Positions 38,100-47,255 are shown, counted from the first letter of the stretch. The stretch is 64,000 nt of DNA from Corynebacterium tuberculostearicum (GCF_030503735.1 NZ_CP073096.1:1116001-1180000); one strand, 5' to 3'. Numbers and translations are program-made. Notes: a model not told the origin generated them from the letters alone.

Positions 38100-38133
38100 C
38101 CCTGCATGGCCCAAATATACGGGCTATGCAGGG
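38100..38133 (+). terminator. Terminator of the mmpL-tetR operon
   Basis: A 13-bp stem with one G-U pair (CCCTGCATGGCCC at 38100-38112 with GGGCTATGCAGGG at 38121-38133), an 8-nt loop, then TAAAATTTT. It lies 38 bp after the tetR stop and before the sqdB operon. Confidence 0.85.
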
Positions 38134-38184
38134 TAAAATTTTCCCTTAGCCTCAGCACGACAACTAGCTCTGGAGAATGACACA

Positions 38185-39387
38185 GTGAAGATTGCGATTC
38201 TTGGTGGCGATGGATTTTGTGGATGGCCCGCTTCCCTATTCCTTTCGGATCAAGGCCACGAGGTCGCCATCGTTGATAACCTCTCCCGGCGCGCCATTGA
38301 TGCGGAACTAGGCGCCGAATCCCTCACCCCTATCGCTTCCATTGAGGAACGCCTGGCGGCGTGGAAGAAGGTCAGTGGGAAAGATATATCCTTCGCCAAC
38401 ATCGATATCGCCCAGGATTACGCCGGGTTCGTGAAGTTCCTCCGTTCCTTCACTCCGGATGCCGTCGTGCATTTTGCGGAACAGCGCGCCGCGCCCTACT
38501 CCATGAAAAGTCCCACCACTAAGCGCTACACGGTGGATAACAACATCAATGCCACCCATAACCTTTTAGCTGCGGTTGTAGAAACCGGCCTCGATATTCA
38601 CGTCGTTCACCTCGGAACCATGGGAGTCTACGGTTACGGCACCGCCGGTATGCAGATCCCTGAGGGCTACCTGGATATCAAGGTGTCCGTACCGGAGCAG
38701 GGTGAGGTGGGAAAGTCCATCCTCTACCCTTCCAATCCGGGATCGATTTACCACATGACGAAGGTCCTGGATCAACATCTTTTTGCCTACTACGCCAAAA
38801 ATGACGAGCTGCGCATCACCGATCTGCATCAGGGAATTGTCTGGGGCACCCACACCGCCCAAACCCAACAGGATGAACGCCTGATTAACCGCTTTGACTA
38901 TGACGGCGACTACGGAACGGTCTTGAATCGCTTTCTTGTGCAGGCAGGTATCGGCTATCCGCTTACGGTGCATGGAACCGGTGGCCAAACCCGCGCCTTT
39001 ATCCATATCCAAGATATGGTGCGCTGCATCGAACTCGCACTGGAAAATCCACCATCGCGCGGTGAGCGCGTAAAGATCCTCAACCAAATGACGCAAACCC
39101 ACCGCGTGCGTGACTTGGCGGAGCTCATCGCGGACATCTCTGGCGCCGAGGTAGCCTATGTTCCCAATCCACGTAAGGAATCGGCCGAAAATGAACTGCA
39201 CGTATCCAATGAGACTTTTCTGGGACTCGGCCTCAACCCCACGACCTTGTCTGAAGGCCTGCTCCACGAGGTCGAAGAGGTAGCAAAGAAGTATGCCAAC
39301 CGCGTAGACCGCAGCAAGATTCCGGCCCAGTCTTTGTGGACCGCGCAGCAGGAAGCGGGCGTTCCAGACGCCGCACAGCAGAAATAG
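38185..39387 (+). CDS. sqdB: UDP-sulfoquinovose synthase
   Basis: Converts UDP-glucose and sulfite to UDP-sulfoquinovose, the head-group donor of sulfoquinovosyl diacylglycerol. The 400-residue extended SDR has the NAD motif LGGDGFCGW (6-14), catalytic T145 in HLGTMGVYG, and Y189 and K193 in NPGSIYHMTK. T145 and the Tyr/Lys pair match the spacing in Arabidopsis SQD1 (Thr145, Tyr182, Lys186). TDLHQGIVWG also follows SQD1. It starts the three-gene operon with sqdX and an unknown gene, 18 bp apart. The enzyme assignment is strong; the lipid product in this organism is inferred. Confidence 0.92.
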   Translation: MKIAILGGDGFCGWPASLFLSDQGHEVAIVDNLSRRAIDAELGAESLTPIASIEERLAAWKKVSGKDISFANIDIAQDYAGFVKFLRSFTPDAVVHFAEQRAAPYSMKSPTTKRYTVDNNINATHNLLAAVVETGLDIHVVHLGTMGVYGYGTAGMQIPEGYLDIKVSVPEQGEVGKSILYPSNPGSIYHMTKVLDQHLFAYYAKNDELRITDLHQGIVWGTHTAQTQQDERLINRFDYDGDYGTVLNRFLVQAGIGYPLTVHGTGGQTRAFIHIQDMVRCIELALENPPSRGERVKILNQMTQTHRVRDLAELIADISGAEVAYVPNPRKESAENELHVSNETFLGLGLNPTTLSEGLLHEVEEVAKKYANRVDRSKIPAQSLWTAQQEAGVPDAAQQK

Positions 39388-39405
39388 ACGGCGAACTTCC
39401 CCATT

Positions 39406-40554
39406 ATGCGCATCGCCATTGTAACCGAAGTTTTCTTGCCCAAGATTGATGGGGTGGTCACCCGCCTGACCAATACTCTGGACCAGCTAGCGAAGCTCGG
39501 CCATGAGGTACGTATATTTGCCACCGGGACTCCACCGGAAACCTATGCTGGATTCTCGGTCACCCGTATCCCCAGCCACGCACTGTGGGTCTATCCGGAA
39601 GTTCAGTTTGGCCTACCCACCTTTCGGTTCTTCCGTGCTATCCGGGACTTTGATCCGGATGTCATCCATGCCGTTAATCCCATTTGGACTGCAGCATTAG
39701 GCGTTTTTGCTGCAGAGCGCGATGCCGTACCGCTGGTTGCTAGCTTTCACACCAATGTGCCGGAATATACTGAAGCCCTAGGCATTGGCTGGCTGCGGCC
39801 GGTTGCTCAAAAGGCCATTACGTTTCTCCATAACCGGGCTGCAATCAATCTCTGCACTTCCGGTCCCATGGTGTATAAGGCCCGCGATATGGGAATCCAT
39901 ACCGTGCGGTTATGGCCTAAGGCCGTTGATACGCAGGCCTATCGGCCCGACAACTATGATGCGCAGATGCGCTTTCGGCTTACTGGCGGACACCCGGAGG
40001 CCCCGTTGATTACCTATATCGGCAGAATTTCGCAAGAAAAGGATCTAGCACGCCTCAATGAGGTAATGCACCAGGTGCGCACGCAGATGCCGGCCGCGCG
40101 CCTCGCCCTCGTTGGCGCCGGTCCCGCGCTAGAGGATTTGCGCGCTCAGTTTGATTCCGCCACCACCGTATTTACCGGTTATCTTTCTGGGGCCGAGCTG
40201 CAGGCGGCCTTTGCGGTCGGCGATGTATTTGCCTTCCCCTCTGCCACTGAAACGCTGGGGTTGGTCGCTTTGGAGTCTTTTGCTTCCGGGGTGCCCGTGG
40301 TTGGCACCAATGCCGGCGGCATCCCCTTCGTCATCGAGCATGAAAAGACCGGGCTGCTGGTGGATGAGGGCGCCACGAATGAGCACTGGGCTAGAGCCTT
40401 GTGCTCGCTGTTGGAGAATCCGCAGGCGCACCAGCGCATGCGGCGCGCCGCGCGCGAAGAAGCGGAGCGCTACTCTTGGCAGGAATCAACCAAGGCTTTG
40501 GTAGCCGCCTATGAGTACGCCTGCCGGCACCCGTATCATCATGAGCAACCATGA
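39406..40554 (+). CDS. sqdX: SQD2/SqdX-type sulfoquinovosyltransferase (GT4)
   Basis: The 382-residue GT-B glycosyltransferase would transfer sulfoquinovose from UDP-sulfoquinovose to diacylglycerol at the membrane. The N-terminal acceptor domain has SFHTNVPEY (113-121) and CTSGPMVYKARDMG. VRLWPKAVDTQAYRP (167-181) closely follows SQD2 (LRLWNKGVDSE). The donor domain has the GT4 EX7E motif E282-TLGLVAL-E290 and AGGIP. Its nearest corynebacterial relatives include other GT4 lipid glucosyl- or mannosyltransferases, but the adjacent sqdB favours SqdX. It overlaps the next gene by 4 bp. Confidence 0.85.
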   Translation: MRIAIVTEVFLPKIDGVVTRLTNTLDQLAKLGHEVRIFATGTPPETYAGFSVTRIPSHALWVYPEVQFGLPTFRFFRAIRDFDPDVIHAVNPIWTAALGVFAAERDAVPLVASFHTNVPEYTEALGIGWLRPVAQKAITFLHNRAAINLCTSGPMVYKARDMGIHTVRLWPKAVDTQAYRPDNYDAQMRFRLTGGHPEAPLITYIGRISQEKDLARLNEVMHQVRTQMPAARLALVGAGPALEDLRAQFDSATTVFTGYLSGAELQAAFAVGDVFAFPSATETLGLVALESFASGVPVVGTNAGGIPFVIEHEKTGLLVDEGATNEHWARALCSLLENPQAHQRMRRAAREEAERYSWQESTKALVAAYEYACRHPYHHEQP

Positions 40555-41729
40555 ATGCTTACCACTCCATTGAACGCGCCGCGGACGCTGCCCGCTTTAT
40601 CCGTACCGGAATTAACGCTGCCTTTCGCGAACGCATTGGGAAGGCGACCGACGTGGAATTCAATTTCCTCGGCCCCTCAGCTGGCGATAGCGAAGCAAGC
40701 TATGCCACCGACCAGCTCGTGGAGGTACGGGTAAGCTCCGTGCAGCACGTGGCGGATTTTCGTGGCGTGCGTCTCGCCGTCATCGCCGCAAGCACCTGGC
40801 ACTGGACTACCGCTGCGACCGAGCATTTTGCTGACCTTCCGCAGTCAGGTACGGCCAGCACAGACGTCGACCGAATGGTTGCTTATGCCTCACTTATCGT
40901 GGGCAACATGCCGGTGCTGCGCGCCCAGCAGGGCAAGAACGTGGCCATCGTTGCGGTAGAATTCCACCCCTACCTGGACTTTCGCCAAACCTTGCTACGC
41001 GGTCTCCAGCACAGCAGCGCGGATACGGACGAGAAAGAGCCGGCCCTCGCGCTTGCCCGCTATCTGGACATGGACTCCACCGAGGAGGAGCCGTATGTGC
41101 ATTTTTCAGACGGCACCACAGTGCATTTCGAGCAGGCAAGCCACGGCGTGCACAAGGTTTCCGGCATAACCCCGGGTCTGGCGGCTGCCCGGGTCTCGGA
41201 GGATGCGTTTTACCTCAGCGCAGAAAATCAGATGTATTTTCAGGGCAACTTTCCCGATGCCACGGTTGAACTCGATGTAGATAAGGCTACCGCCACCGTC
41301 TTCTACCGCGGCGGGCAGATCGCCGCTAGCGCTGTGCTCATCGCGACGATCTCGGCAGAAGAATTCACATGGGCGTGGGCCGACCCAGAGCTCAAGAACA
41401 CCGCGGCGGCTCGGTTGGCGGGCAATCTGGCGCGCTTCGGTGTGGACGAGGTGGTGCCCGAATTGGTGCGCCCTCACCTTCCACTCCAGCTGGCGCGCGG
41501 GCGCCAACTCCCGCACCTAGCACTGCCCATCTTGGGTATATGGACGCTGGCGGGCACTACGCTTGCCGACGGCCGCGTGGGCCTCGTCCTCCTCGATGCC
41601 CCACAGCTCCACTTGCCAGAACCTACGCCTGCAGCCACCGAGGCAACCTTGGAGGTTACCCCACCTGCTTGGATTGATGCCGATCGCGCCCGCGCCGCTT
41701 ATGGATCATTTCGCGGGGTGGACGTGTAA
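40551..41729 (+). CDS. Uncharacterised protein, possibly DUF6882-like, third gene of the sqd operon
   Basis: The 392-residue soluble protein starts at ATG 40551, overlapping sqdX by 4 bp (ATGA), which implies coupled translation. I do not recognise a named family with confidence. The FTWAWADPELK segment resembles the WAWANP-type motif of DUF6882-like proteins in actinobacteria. It has no signal peptide or membrane segment. Cellular location would therefore be the cytosol. Context suggests a role with SqdB/SqdX, but the sequence gives no catalytic motif. Its 3' end overlaps the convergent hydratase gene by 24 bp. Confidence 0.72.
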   Translation: MNAYHSIERAADAARFIRTGINAAFRERIGKATDVEFNFLGPSAGDSEASYATDQLVEVRVSSVQHVADFRGVRLAVIAASTWHWTTAATEHFADLPQSGTASTDVDRMVAYASLIVGNMPVLRAQQGKNVAIVAVEFHPYLDFRQTLLRGLQHSSADTDEKEPALALARYLDMDSTEEEPYVHFSDGTTVHFEQASHGVHKVSGITPGLAAARVSEDAFYLSAENQMYFQGNFPDATVELDVDKATATVFYRGGQIAASAVLIATISAEEFTWAWADPELKNTAAARLAGNLARFGVDEVVPELVRPHLPLQLARGRQLPHLALPILGIWTLAGTTLADGRVGLVLLDAPQLHLPEPTPAATEATLEVTPPAWIDADRARAAYGSFRGVDV

Positions 41730-42749
41730 AGCCGCGCGGATGGCGCCCACGTCGACGTCGTCAAGCATGGCCGGCTTAAACGCCGCATCGTGGGTTTTAT
41801 CCACTAAGACCGCACGCACACCCTCGGCGAAATCCGCCCGCCGGTACATAAAGGCGCCCAGGTTGGTTTCCAATTCCAAGGCCTCGCGCACGCTACTGCA
41901 TTCCTGCTCGGCGCAGAATAGTTCCATAGCCGCGACAATGGAGGTAGGGCACGCTTGAGTGGTCAATTCCGCCACCAGTTGCTTAAGCTCTGGATAGCCC
42001 TCCAAGGCTGCGGTGATGTCCTGCCAAGAGTCGTGGCAGAAGGTGTCCTCGATGGCTTCCATCAGCCCGGCCAACGGGGGATCGCCCGCAGGTGCAGTGG
42101 CATGCTGTGCTAGCGCAGTAGCGAGACCTTGCTCGATAAGCGTGGTGGCAAAGGCCTTCCCATCGGGCACGTAGTGGGTGGCTAGCCCGGTCCACAAGAG
42201 GTCTGCGGCATACATCCGGTAACCAGTAATGCCCCAAAACTTCGCCAACTCTGGCGATGCTTTACCACGCGTTCCCACCGCACGCTGAGCGGCATAGGCC
42301 ATGCCGACGTCCGTGACATAGCCAATGTTCATCTCTGGCATGGATGCAAAGGTCTTATCCGTGATCACTCGATGGGAGCCATGGACGGAAATTCCCAGAC
42401 CACCACCCATGGCAATGCCATCAATCAGCGCGATGACTGGCTTGGGGTACTCCGCGATGTCACCGTTTAAGGTGTATTCCTCCGCAAAGAAGTTATCGAC
42501 ATCTTCTAATGTGCCGCCTTGGATCCCTTCGCGGGCATAGCGGACGTCACCACCTGCGCAATACGCCTTGGGGCTAGTTGAGGTAAAAAGCACTTGCTCT
42601 ACTTCATCGCAATCGCGCCACTGCGCGAGCGCTGCTGCGATGAGCTCAACCATTTCTGGGGTGAGGGAATTGAGAGCCTTGGGGCGGTTGAGTTCAATAA
42701 CTCCGGTATGGTTACGGATTGAGGACACAATTGGTGCAGCGTTTGTCAT
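41706..42749 (-). CDS. Enoyl-CoA hydratase/isomerase family, 3-hydroxyisobutyryl-CoA hydrolase-like
   Basis: The 347-residue crotonase-fold enzyme has the oxyanion-hole segments AYCAGGDVRY and DGIAMGGGLGISVHG. It has the extended C-terminal domain of the ECH_2 subgroup, which includes 3-hydroxyisobutyryl-CoA hydrolase of valine breakdown. The Glu-Met-Asn segment SMPEMNIGYVTDVG is typical of that subgroup. ATG 42749 is chosen because it begins the family's N-terminal strand; upstream codons run into the divergent HAD gene. No other valine-pathway gene is in view. Confidence 0.82.
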   Translation of the reverse strand: MTNAAPIVSSIRNHTGVIELNRPKALNSLTPEMVELIAAALAQWRDCDEVEQVLFTSTSPKAYCAGGDVRYAREGIQGGTLEDVDNFFAEEYTLNGDIAEYPKPVIALIDGIAMGGGLGISVHGSHRVITDKTFASMPEMNIGYVTDVGMAYAAQRAVGTRGKASPELAKFWGITGYRMYAADLLWTGLATHYVPDGKAFATTLIEQGLATALAQHATAPAGDPPLAGLMEAIEDTFCHDSWQDITAALEGYPELKQLVAELTTQACPTSIVAAMELFCAEQECSSVREALELETNLGAFMYRRADFAEGVRAVLVDKTHDAAFKPAMLDDVDVGAIRAALHVHPAK

Positions 42750-42817
42750 ACCCCCTAGTGTGACACACAGCTCACACTGATAGCCACCATTAACTAATTC
42801 ACAGATAGGTTCGGATT

Positions 42818-43615
42818 TTGCTCTCACAGCTCATCGCCCTGGATATGGACGGCACCCTACTGGACGGCAACGGCCAGCTTCCACCAGATTTTGCCGCGAT
42901 CAGCACCCGCGCCCACGAACTCGGAGTCACCCTTGTGCCTGCCTCCGGCCGCCAGCTTGCCACCCTGCAGGAAATGTTTCCGCACGAAGATACCTTCATT
43001 GCGGAAAATGGATCCGTGGTGGTGCACGACAACCGCGTCATCAGTGCTACTACCCTGCCCAGCACGGCCGTTCACGCCGCCGTTTCTGCACTTCGCACTG
43101 TCGACGTCCCGCACACCATCGTGCTATGCACACCGGATACCGCCTATGTACACAAGAGTGCCGATGACCAGGCCCGCGCAGAGATTGCCAAATACTACAG
43201 ATCGGTGGAATGGGTCGATAGCCTCGATCCTCTGCTCGATGCGGAGATCATCAAGATAGCTGCCTACTGCGCCGATGGCAGCGAAAAGCACCTTTACCAG
43301 CCGCTTCAAGCGACCGTCCCAGAACACAATATCGCTATTTCTGGTTCCGCCTGGCTCGATGTCATGGCCAATGGCGTCAATAAAGGCGTAGCACTGCAGA
43401 CCATGTCGAAGCTGTTGGCGGTTCCGATTTCCCGCACCGCCGCCTTTGGCGATTTTCTCAATGATTATGAGCTCCTCCATGAGGCCGGTACCGCCATCGC
43501 AATGGAGAATGCACACCCCAAATTAAAAGAGATTGCTGATCGCATCGCCCCGCCCAATACAGAATATGGGGTCATGACAGTCCTGCGTCAGCTTTTTGAC
43601 AGCGAAGAGTCTTAG
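42818..43615 (+). CDS. HAD-superfamily Cof-like sugar-phosphatase
   Basis: The 265-residue HAD IIB hydrolase has motif I LDMDGTLLDG (nucleophile first Asp), motif II PASGR, and motif IV FGDFLNDYELL. This subgroup dephosphorylates sugar phosphates, riboflavin intermediates or pyridoxal phosphate. No specific substrate can be read. It appears to start at TTG 42818 with no clear ribosome binding site, and a -10-like TAGGTT lies 6 nt upstream, so a leaderless start is possible. It is divergent from the hydratase gene. Confidence 0.88.
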   Translation: MLSQLIALDMDGTLLDGNGQLPPDFAAISTRAHELGVTLVPASGRQLATLQEMFPHEDTFIAENGSVVVHDNRVISATTLPSTAVHAAVSALRTVDVPHTIVLCTPDTAYVHKSADDQARAEIAKYYRSVEWVDSLDPLLDAEIIKIAAYCADGSEKHLYQPLQATVPEHNIAISGSAWLDVMANGVNKGVALQTMSKLLAVPISRTAAFGDFLNDYELLHEAGTAIAMENAHPKLKEIADRIAPPNTEYGVMTVLRQLFDSEES

Positions 43616-43689
43616 ACTCGAATTCTCGCCGCCGACCCGCGCGCCGCCTCGTTACTCCCCCGCGTGGGGAGGGAGGCTTGTGCGCGGGC

Positions 43690-43695
43690 TAAAAT
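43690..43695 (+). promoter_or_regulatory. -10 hexamer upstream of the acyltransferase gene
   Basis: TAAAAT lies directly after a long, stable bulged hairpin (43636-43688: outer 7 bp, middle 5 bp, inner 6 bp). The ATG-proximal GGGAG (43725-43730) gives a normal 5-nt spacing to GTG 43736. The -35 would fall within the hairpin. Inferred. Confidence 0.4.
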
Positions 43696-43735
43696 AGTCC
43701 GTTTAGTAAATATACGTAGTGCTTTGGGAGTTTTT

Positions 43736-46700
43736 GTGAAGCAATTTTTGCGCTCACTGCTGGGAAAGAAAAAGCTTGAGCGTTTAGATAAACCATGCAC
43801 GCCGATCTATCAGCCAGTACAACCCAAAACTGGCTCTACTAGTGCGGCTCAAACCCCAGCTGCGAAGAATGCCGAGCCCCAAAAATCCGACAGCACGGAT
43901 TCGACTGCGGGTGCAAAGCCCACCACGCCGCAAGGCAACCCACAGGCTCGCTCGAGCAAGGATGTCCAGTCTAAAGACCGAGGAAAGCAGGCATCCGCCC
44001 CCAAGTCTGCGTCGACCAAGCCTGCATCGGCTACTGCCTCCAAGGACGCTGGTTCACAACCCGCCGCCAAGCCTGCGCAAAAGGAAAACACGCGCCCAAG
44101 CACCGTGAAACCACGCTCCAACAAGGATAATTCTTCTAAATCGCAGCAAGCTAAGGCCGCAAAGCAATCTTCCGCAACCAAATCGCCTGCGCGCAAACCT
44201 GCCGATGGCAAGACTTCTGCTGCCCAGCCGCAGAAACCGCAAAGCCCGCCACGCTCCCAAACCCAAAAGCAACCACAACCGCGTACACAAGAAAAGAAAC
44301 CACAGCGTAAACCACACGAACCGGTCCAACAACCGAGACGTGGTGCAAGCTTTAGCGCAACTTCGCCGCAATCCTCCCGCAACGCCGCACCTGCACGTGC
44401 CGCTTCCCCCAAGCCAGCAGCGAAGCCGAGCGTGAAGGACTCTATGCCGAGCGAGAAAAAGGCACCGAAGAAGCCCGATCTCCCCACGCAGCGGTCTGCT
44501 CAGGCGAAAGCTGCCTCCACCGCTGCCAAAACAAAGCAGCCACAGCCAGCTGCCGCGGCGAAGAATTCCCGCCAACCAGAGAAGGTTCACAAACCAGGCC
44601 CGCAGAAGGCTACTCAAGCAGACACAGCAAAACCGCAGAACCAGCCTCAGGTTTCTACGCGCAAGCCTGGCGCTTCCAACCAGAACGCCGCACCAAAGAA
44701 GCCAAAATCTCCAGCGCCCAAGAAGCCTGCCGCAAAAGCGGACAATCAGGCTCAATCCAAAAAGCAACCGGTGAAAGCGCCCAAGGAGGGCCAGAACAAA
44801 CCACAGCCGAAGGAACAACGCCAGCAAGCAAAGCCCTCTGCGCCACAGGACAAAGTAAAGAAGAAGACACAACGCCGTCCACAGGTAAAACCATCTGATA
44901 TCAGCCGTGGACTGGCGCGAAAGTCGCAACAGGTGGGAACACCTACTCCGGCTCAACAAAAATCACCGCGCGCCGCCCAAAAGCCGAAAGCAAAGCCGCA
45001 GACTGAAAAGCCTCAACCTGCGAAACAGCCCAAACCGGCCCAGTCTAAGAATGGGTCGAAGGCGGCGTCTCCAAGCGCAGGCAAGTCCACTGCGGCGGGC
45101 GCTGCCGCGGCCAGCGCTGCTTCCGCAAAGGACAAGAAGGCGCCGCAAACTAAGCCACAGCCGGCTGTGCAGAAGCCAGCCGCACAGGACTCGCTGGCGG
45201 ATGCTAAGTCAAAGTATCCGCTACAGCAGCAGGCTAAGGACCCCGAAGCCTTGGCCACCCCGCCGGAAAGCAAGGTAGTCAAAAAGAAGCGCCATGCTCG
45301 CCTGCGCCAGGTCAAGGGGCTCGACGGTCTGCGCGGCCTCGCGGTCATCGCCGTAGTGCTGTATCACTTCTTCCCTTCCCTACTCCCCGGTGGGTACCTG
45401 GGCGTGGACCTCTTCTTCGTCCTTTCAGGTTTCCTCATCACGTCGTTGCTGGTGCGTGAATTCCAAACCTCCGGTGGAATCAGCTTGAAGGATTTTTGGG
45501 TGCGACGATTCCGCCGCATCTTGCCTGCCGCGGTGTCAGTATTGGTCATGTGTACCGCGCTTGTGGCGTGGATCGGCGGAGACTTAGCCGTCGGCCTGCG
45601 CCAGCAATTCTTGGGCACCCTATTCTTTGTCAATAACTGGACGCAGATTGCTACCTCCCAGTCATACTTCGCGGACAATGAAGTTCAGGTCTTCGCACAC
45701 TATTGGTCATTGGCCGTAGAGGAGCAGTTCTACGTCATTTGGCCACTCCTTATCACCGGTGTTTTCTTGATTTCTCGCCGCAAGCCGCGCCGACTTCCTA
45801 TCCTGGTCTCCAGTATTTTGTCTATCGCCTCCGCGGTAGCGATGGCGCTCATTTTTGTACCAGGCGAGGACCCGACGCGTGTGTATTACGGCACTGATAC
45901 CCACGCTTTCGGCTTGCTCACCGGTGCGGTGCTATCGCTTCTGATGACATCTACCAAGTCAGACCCGAAAGCCGATTCTTGGGCCGCAGCAGGAAAAGCT
46001 GAATCCCGCATTGCCGGAGTTATCGGTGCGTTGGCGCTTATTGGCTACGGCGCACAGCTATTCCTGATGCCAGATGACGCGGAGTTCACCTACCGTGGTG
46101 GCCTCTTCCTCACCAGCGTGCTCGGCGTGCTTATGGTCTGGGGCGTAGTCCGCGAATACGGCCCCATGACCCCGCTCTTTAGAACCAAGGTCATGCGTTG
46201 GTTTGGTCAGCGATCCTTTTCGCTTTATCTCTGGCATTGGCCCGTCATCATGATGCTCAAGGCCCTTTTCGAAGGCAACCAGAACTCCGATAGGTCGTGG
46301 ATCCTGGGCCTTGTGGCTGTGCCTATTTCCCTCCTTCTGTCTGAGGTTTCCTATCAGTTCATCGAAAACCCCTTCCGCCGCGGTGGCTACAAGAAGACGT
46401 GGAAGACTTACTGGTCCTCCCGCCCAGGTTTTAGTGAGTTGCGTGATGGCTTTGGCAAGACCATGTGGCCAGTAGTTCCGTTCCTCGTTATCGCCTCTAT
46501 TGCGGGAGTAGTTTACGGCGTAATTAATTCCAACGATAAGACTGAGCTAGAACAGCAATTGGAGCAGCTCCAACAGCAAAACCAGAGCAGCAACAACGCT
46601 CCTGCTCTACCAAATAGCTCTGCCCCGCAGTCACCCGTAGAGGACAAAGGCGACAAGGATTCGAAGGGGAAAAAGACTCGTCCCATGCCGCAGGGCAAGG

Positions 46701-47203
46701 ACATTACCGCCGTCGGTGACTCGGTGATGCTGGCCTCTAGCGACGCCCTCAAGCAACGCTTCCCTCAGATTTACGTCGATGCGGATGTCTCCCGCCACTA
46801 CACTGCGGGCATTCAGGTTCTGCAGCAGCTCAAAGATTCTGGACAACTTCGCAGCACCGTATTCTTGGGATTCGGCACCAACGGCCCTGCCTTCCCAGAT
46901 CAGATTAAGGAAGCATTGGACATCATCGGCAAAGACCATACGGTTGTCATGGCTGTCCCATATGGCGACCGCGAATGGATATCCCAATCACAACAGGATG
47001 TCCTGGACGCCGCCAAGGAATACGACAACGTATACGTCGCAGACTGGTGTGGACACGCTCAAGAAGACCCGGCGATCCTCTATTCCGACGGCGTTCACCC
47101 GCTGCCGGAGCGCACCGGAGAGTACTCGGATGCTTTCTATGAGGCCCTGAAAAAGTACTCGAACTACGACAAGACCGTGTCCTCGCAGTGCGTATCGCAA
47201 TAG
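43736..47203 (+). CDS. OatA-like membrane O-acyltransferase with a long Lys/Pro/Gln/Ala tail
   Basis: The roughly 1155-residue protein has three parts. Residues 1 to about 515 are low complexity, rich in Lys, Pro, Gln, Ala and Ser, with no hydrophobic stretch (VKQFLRSLLGKKKLERL onward). From about 528 (GLDGLRGLAVIAVVLYHF) an acyltransferase-3 domain spans about 10-11 membrane segments. From about 985 comes an extracytoplasmic SGNH hydrolase-like domain with GDSVM (about 993) and DGVHP (about 1118). The last two parts match OatA, which O-acetylates envelope glycans. GTG 43736 with GGGAG is chosen. The tail, probably cytosolic, is not part of OatA in other bacteria. Confidence 0.85.
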   Translation: MKQFLRSLLGKKKLERLDKPCTPIYQPVQPKTGSTSAAQTPAAKNAEPQKSDSTDSTAGAKPTTPQGNPQARSSKDVQSKDRGKQASAPKSASTKPASATASKDAGSQPAAKPAQKENTRPSTVKPRSNKDNSSKSQQAKAAKQSSATKSPARKPADGKTSAAQPQKPQSPPRSQTQKQPQPRTQEKKPQRKPHEPVQQPRRGASFSATSPQSSRNAAPARAASPKPAAKPSVKDSMPSEKKAPKKPDLPTQRSAQAKAASTAAKTKQPQPAAAAKNSRQPEKVHKPGPQKATQADTAKPQNQPQVSTRKPGASNQNAAPKKPKSPAPKKPAAKADNQAQSKKQPVKAPKEGQNKPQPKEQRQQAKPSAPQDKVKKKTQRRPQVKPSDISRGLARKSQQVGTPTPAQQKSPRAAQKPKAKPQTEKPQPAKQPKPAQSKNGSKAASPSAGKSTAAGAAAASAASAKDKKAPQTKPQPAVQKPAAQDSLADAKSKYPLQQQAKDPEALATPPESKVVKKKRHARLRQVKGLDGLRGLAVIAVVLYHFFPSLLPGGYLGVDLFFVLSGFLITSLLVREFQTSGGISLKDFWVRRFRRILPAAVSVLVMCTALVAWIGGDLAVGLRQQFLGTLFFVNNWTQIATSQSYFADNEVQVFAHYWSLAVEEQFYVIWPLLITGVFLISRRKPRRLPILVSSILSIASAVAMALIFVPGEDPTRVYYGTDTHAFGLLTGAVLSLLMTSTKSDPKADSWAAAGKAESRIAGVIGALALIGYGAQLFLMPDDAEFTYRGGLFLTSVLGVLMVWGVVREYGPMTPLFRTKVMRWFGQRSFSLYLWHWPVIMMLKALFEGNQNSDRSWILGLVAVPISLLLSEVSYQFIENPFRRGGYKKTWKTYWSSRPGFSELRDGFGKTMWPVVPFLVIASIAGVVYGVINSNDKTELEQQLEQLQQQNQSSNNAPALPNSSAPQSPVEDKGDKDSKGKKTRPMPQGKDITAVGDSVMLASSDALKQRFPQIYVDADVSRHYTAGIQVLQQLKDSGQLRSTVFLGFGTNGPAFPDQIKEALDIIGKDHTVVMAVPYGDREWISQSQQDVLDAAKEYDNVYVADWCGHAQEDPAILYSDGVHPLPERTGEYSDAFYEALKKYSNYDKTVSSQCVSQ

Positions 47204-47255
47204 CGCATTAGCTCGAAGCGGCGTCGACAAGCACTTAGGCTCCCCCTCCATCGCT

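Noticed and set aside
43800..45280. Tandem DNA repeats in the acyltransferase tail
   Set aside because: The protein is low complexity, but no regular repeat period was visible in the DNA; codon use varies from unit to unit.
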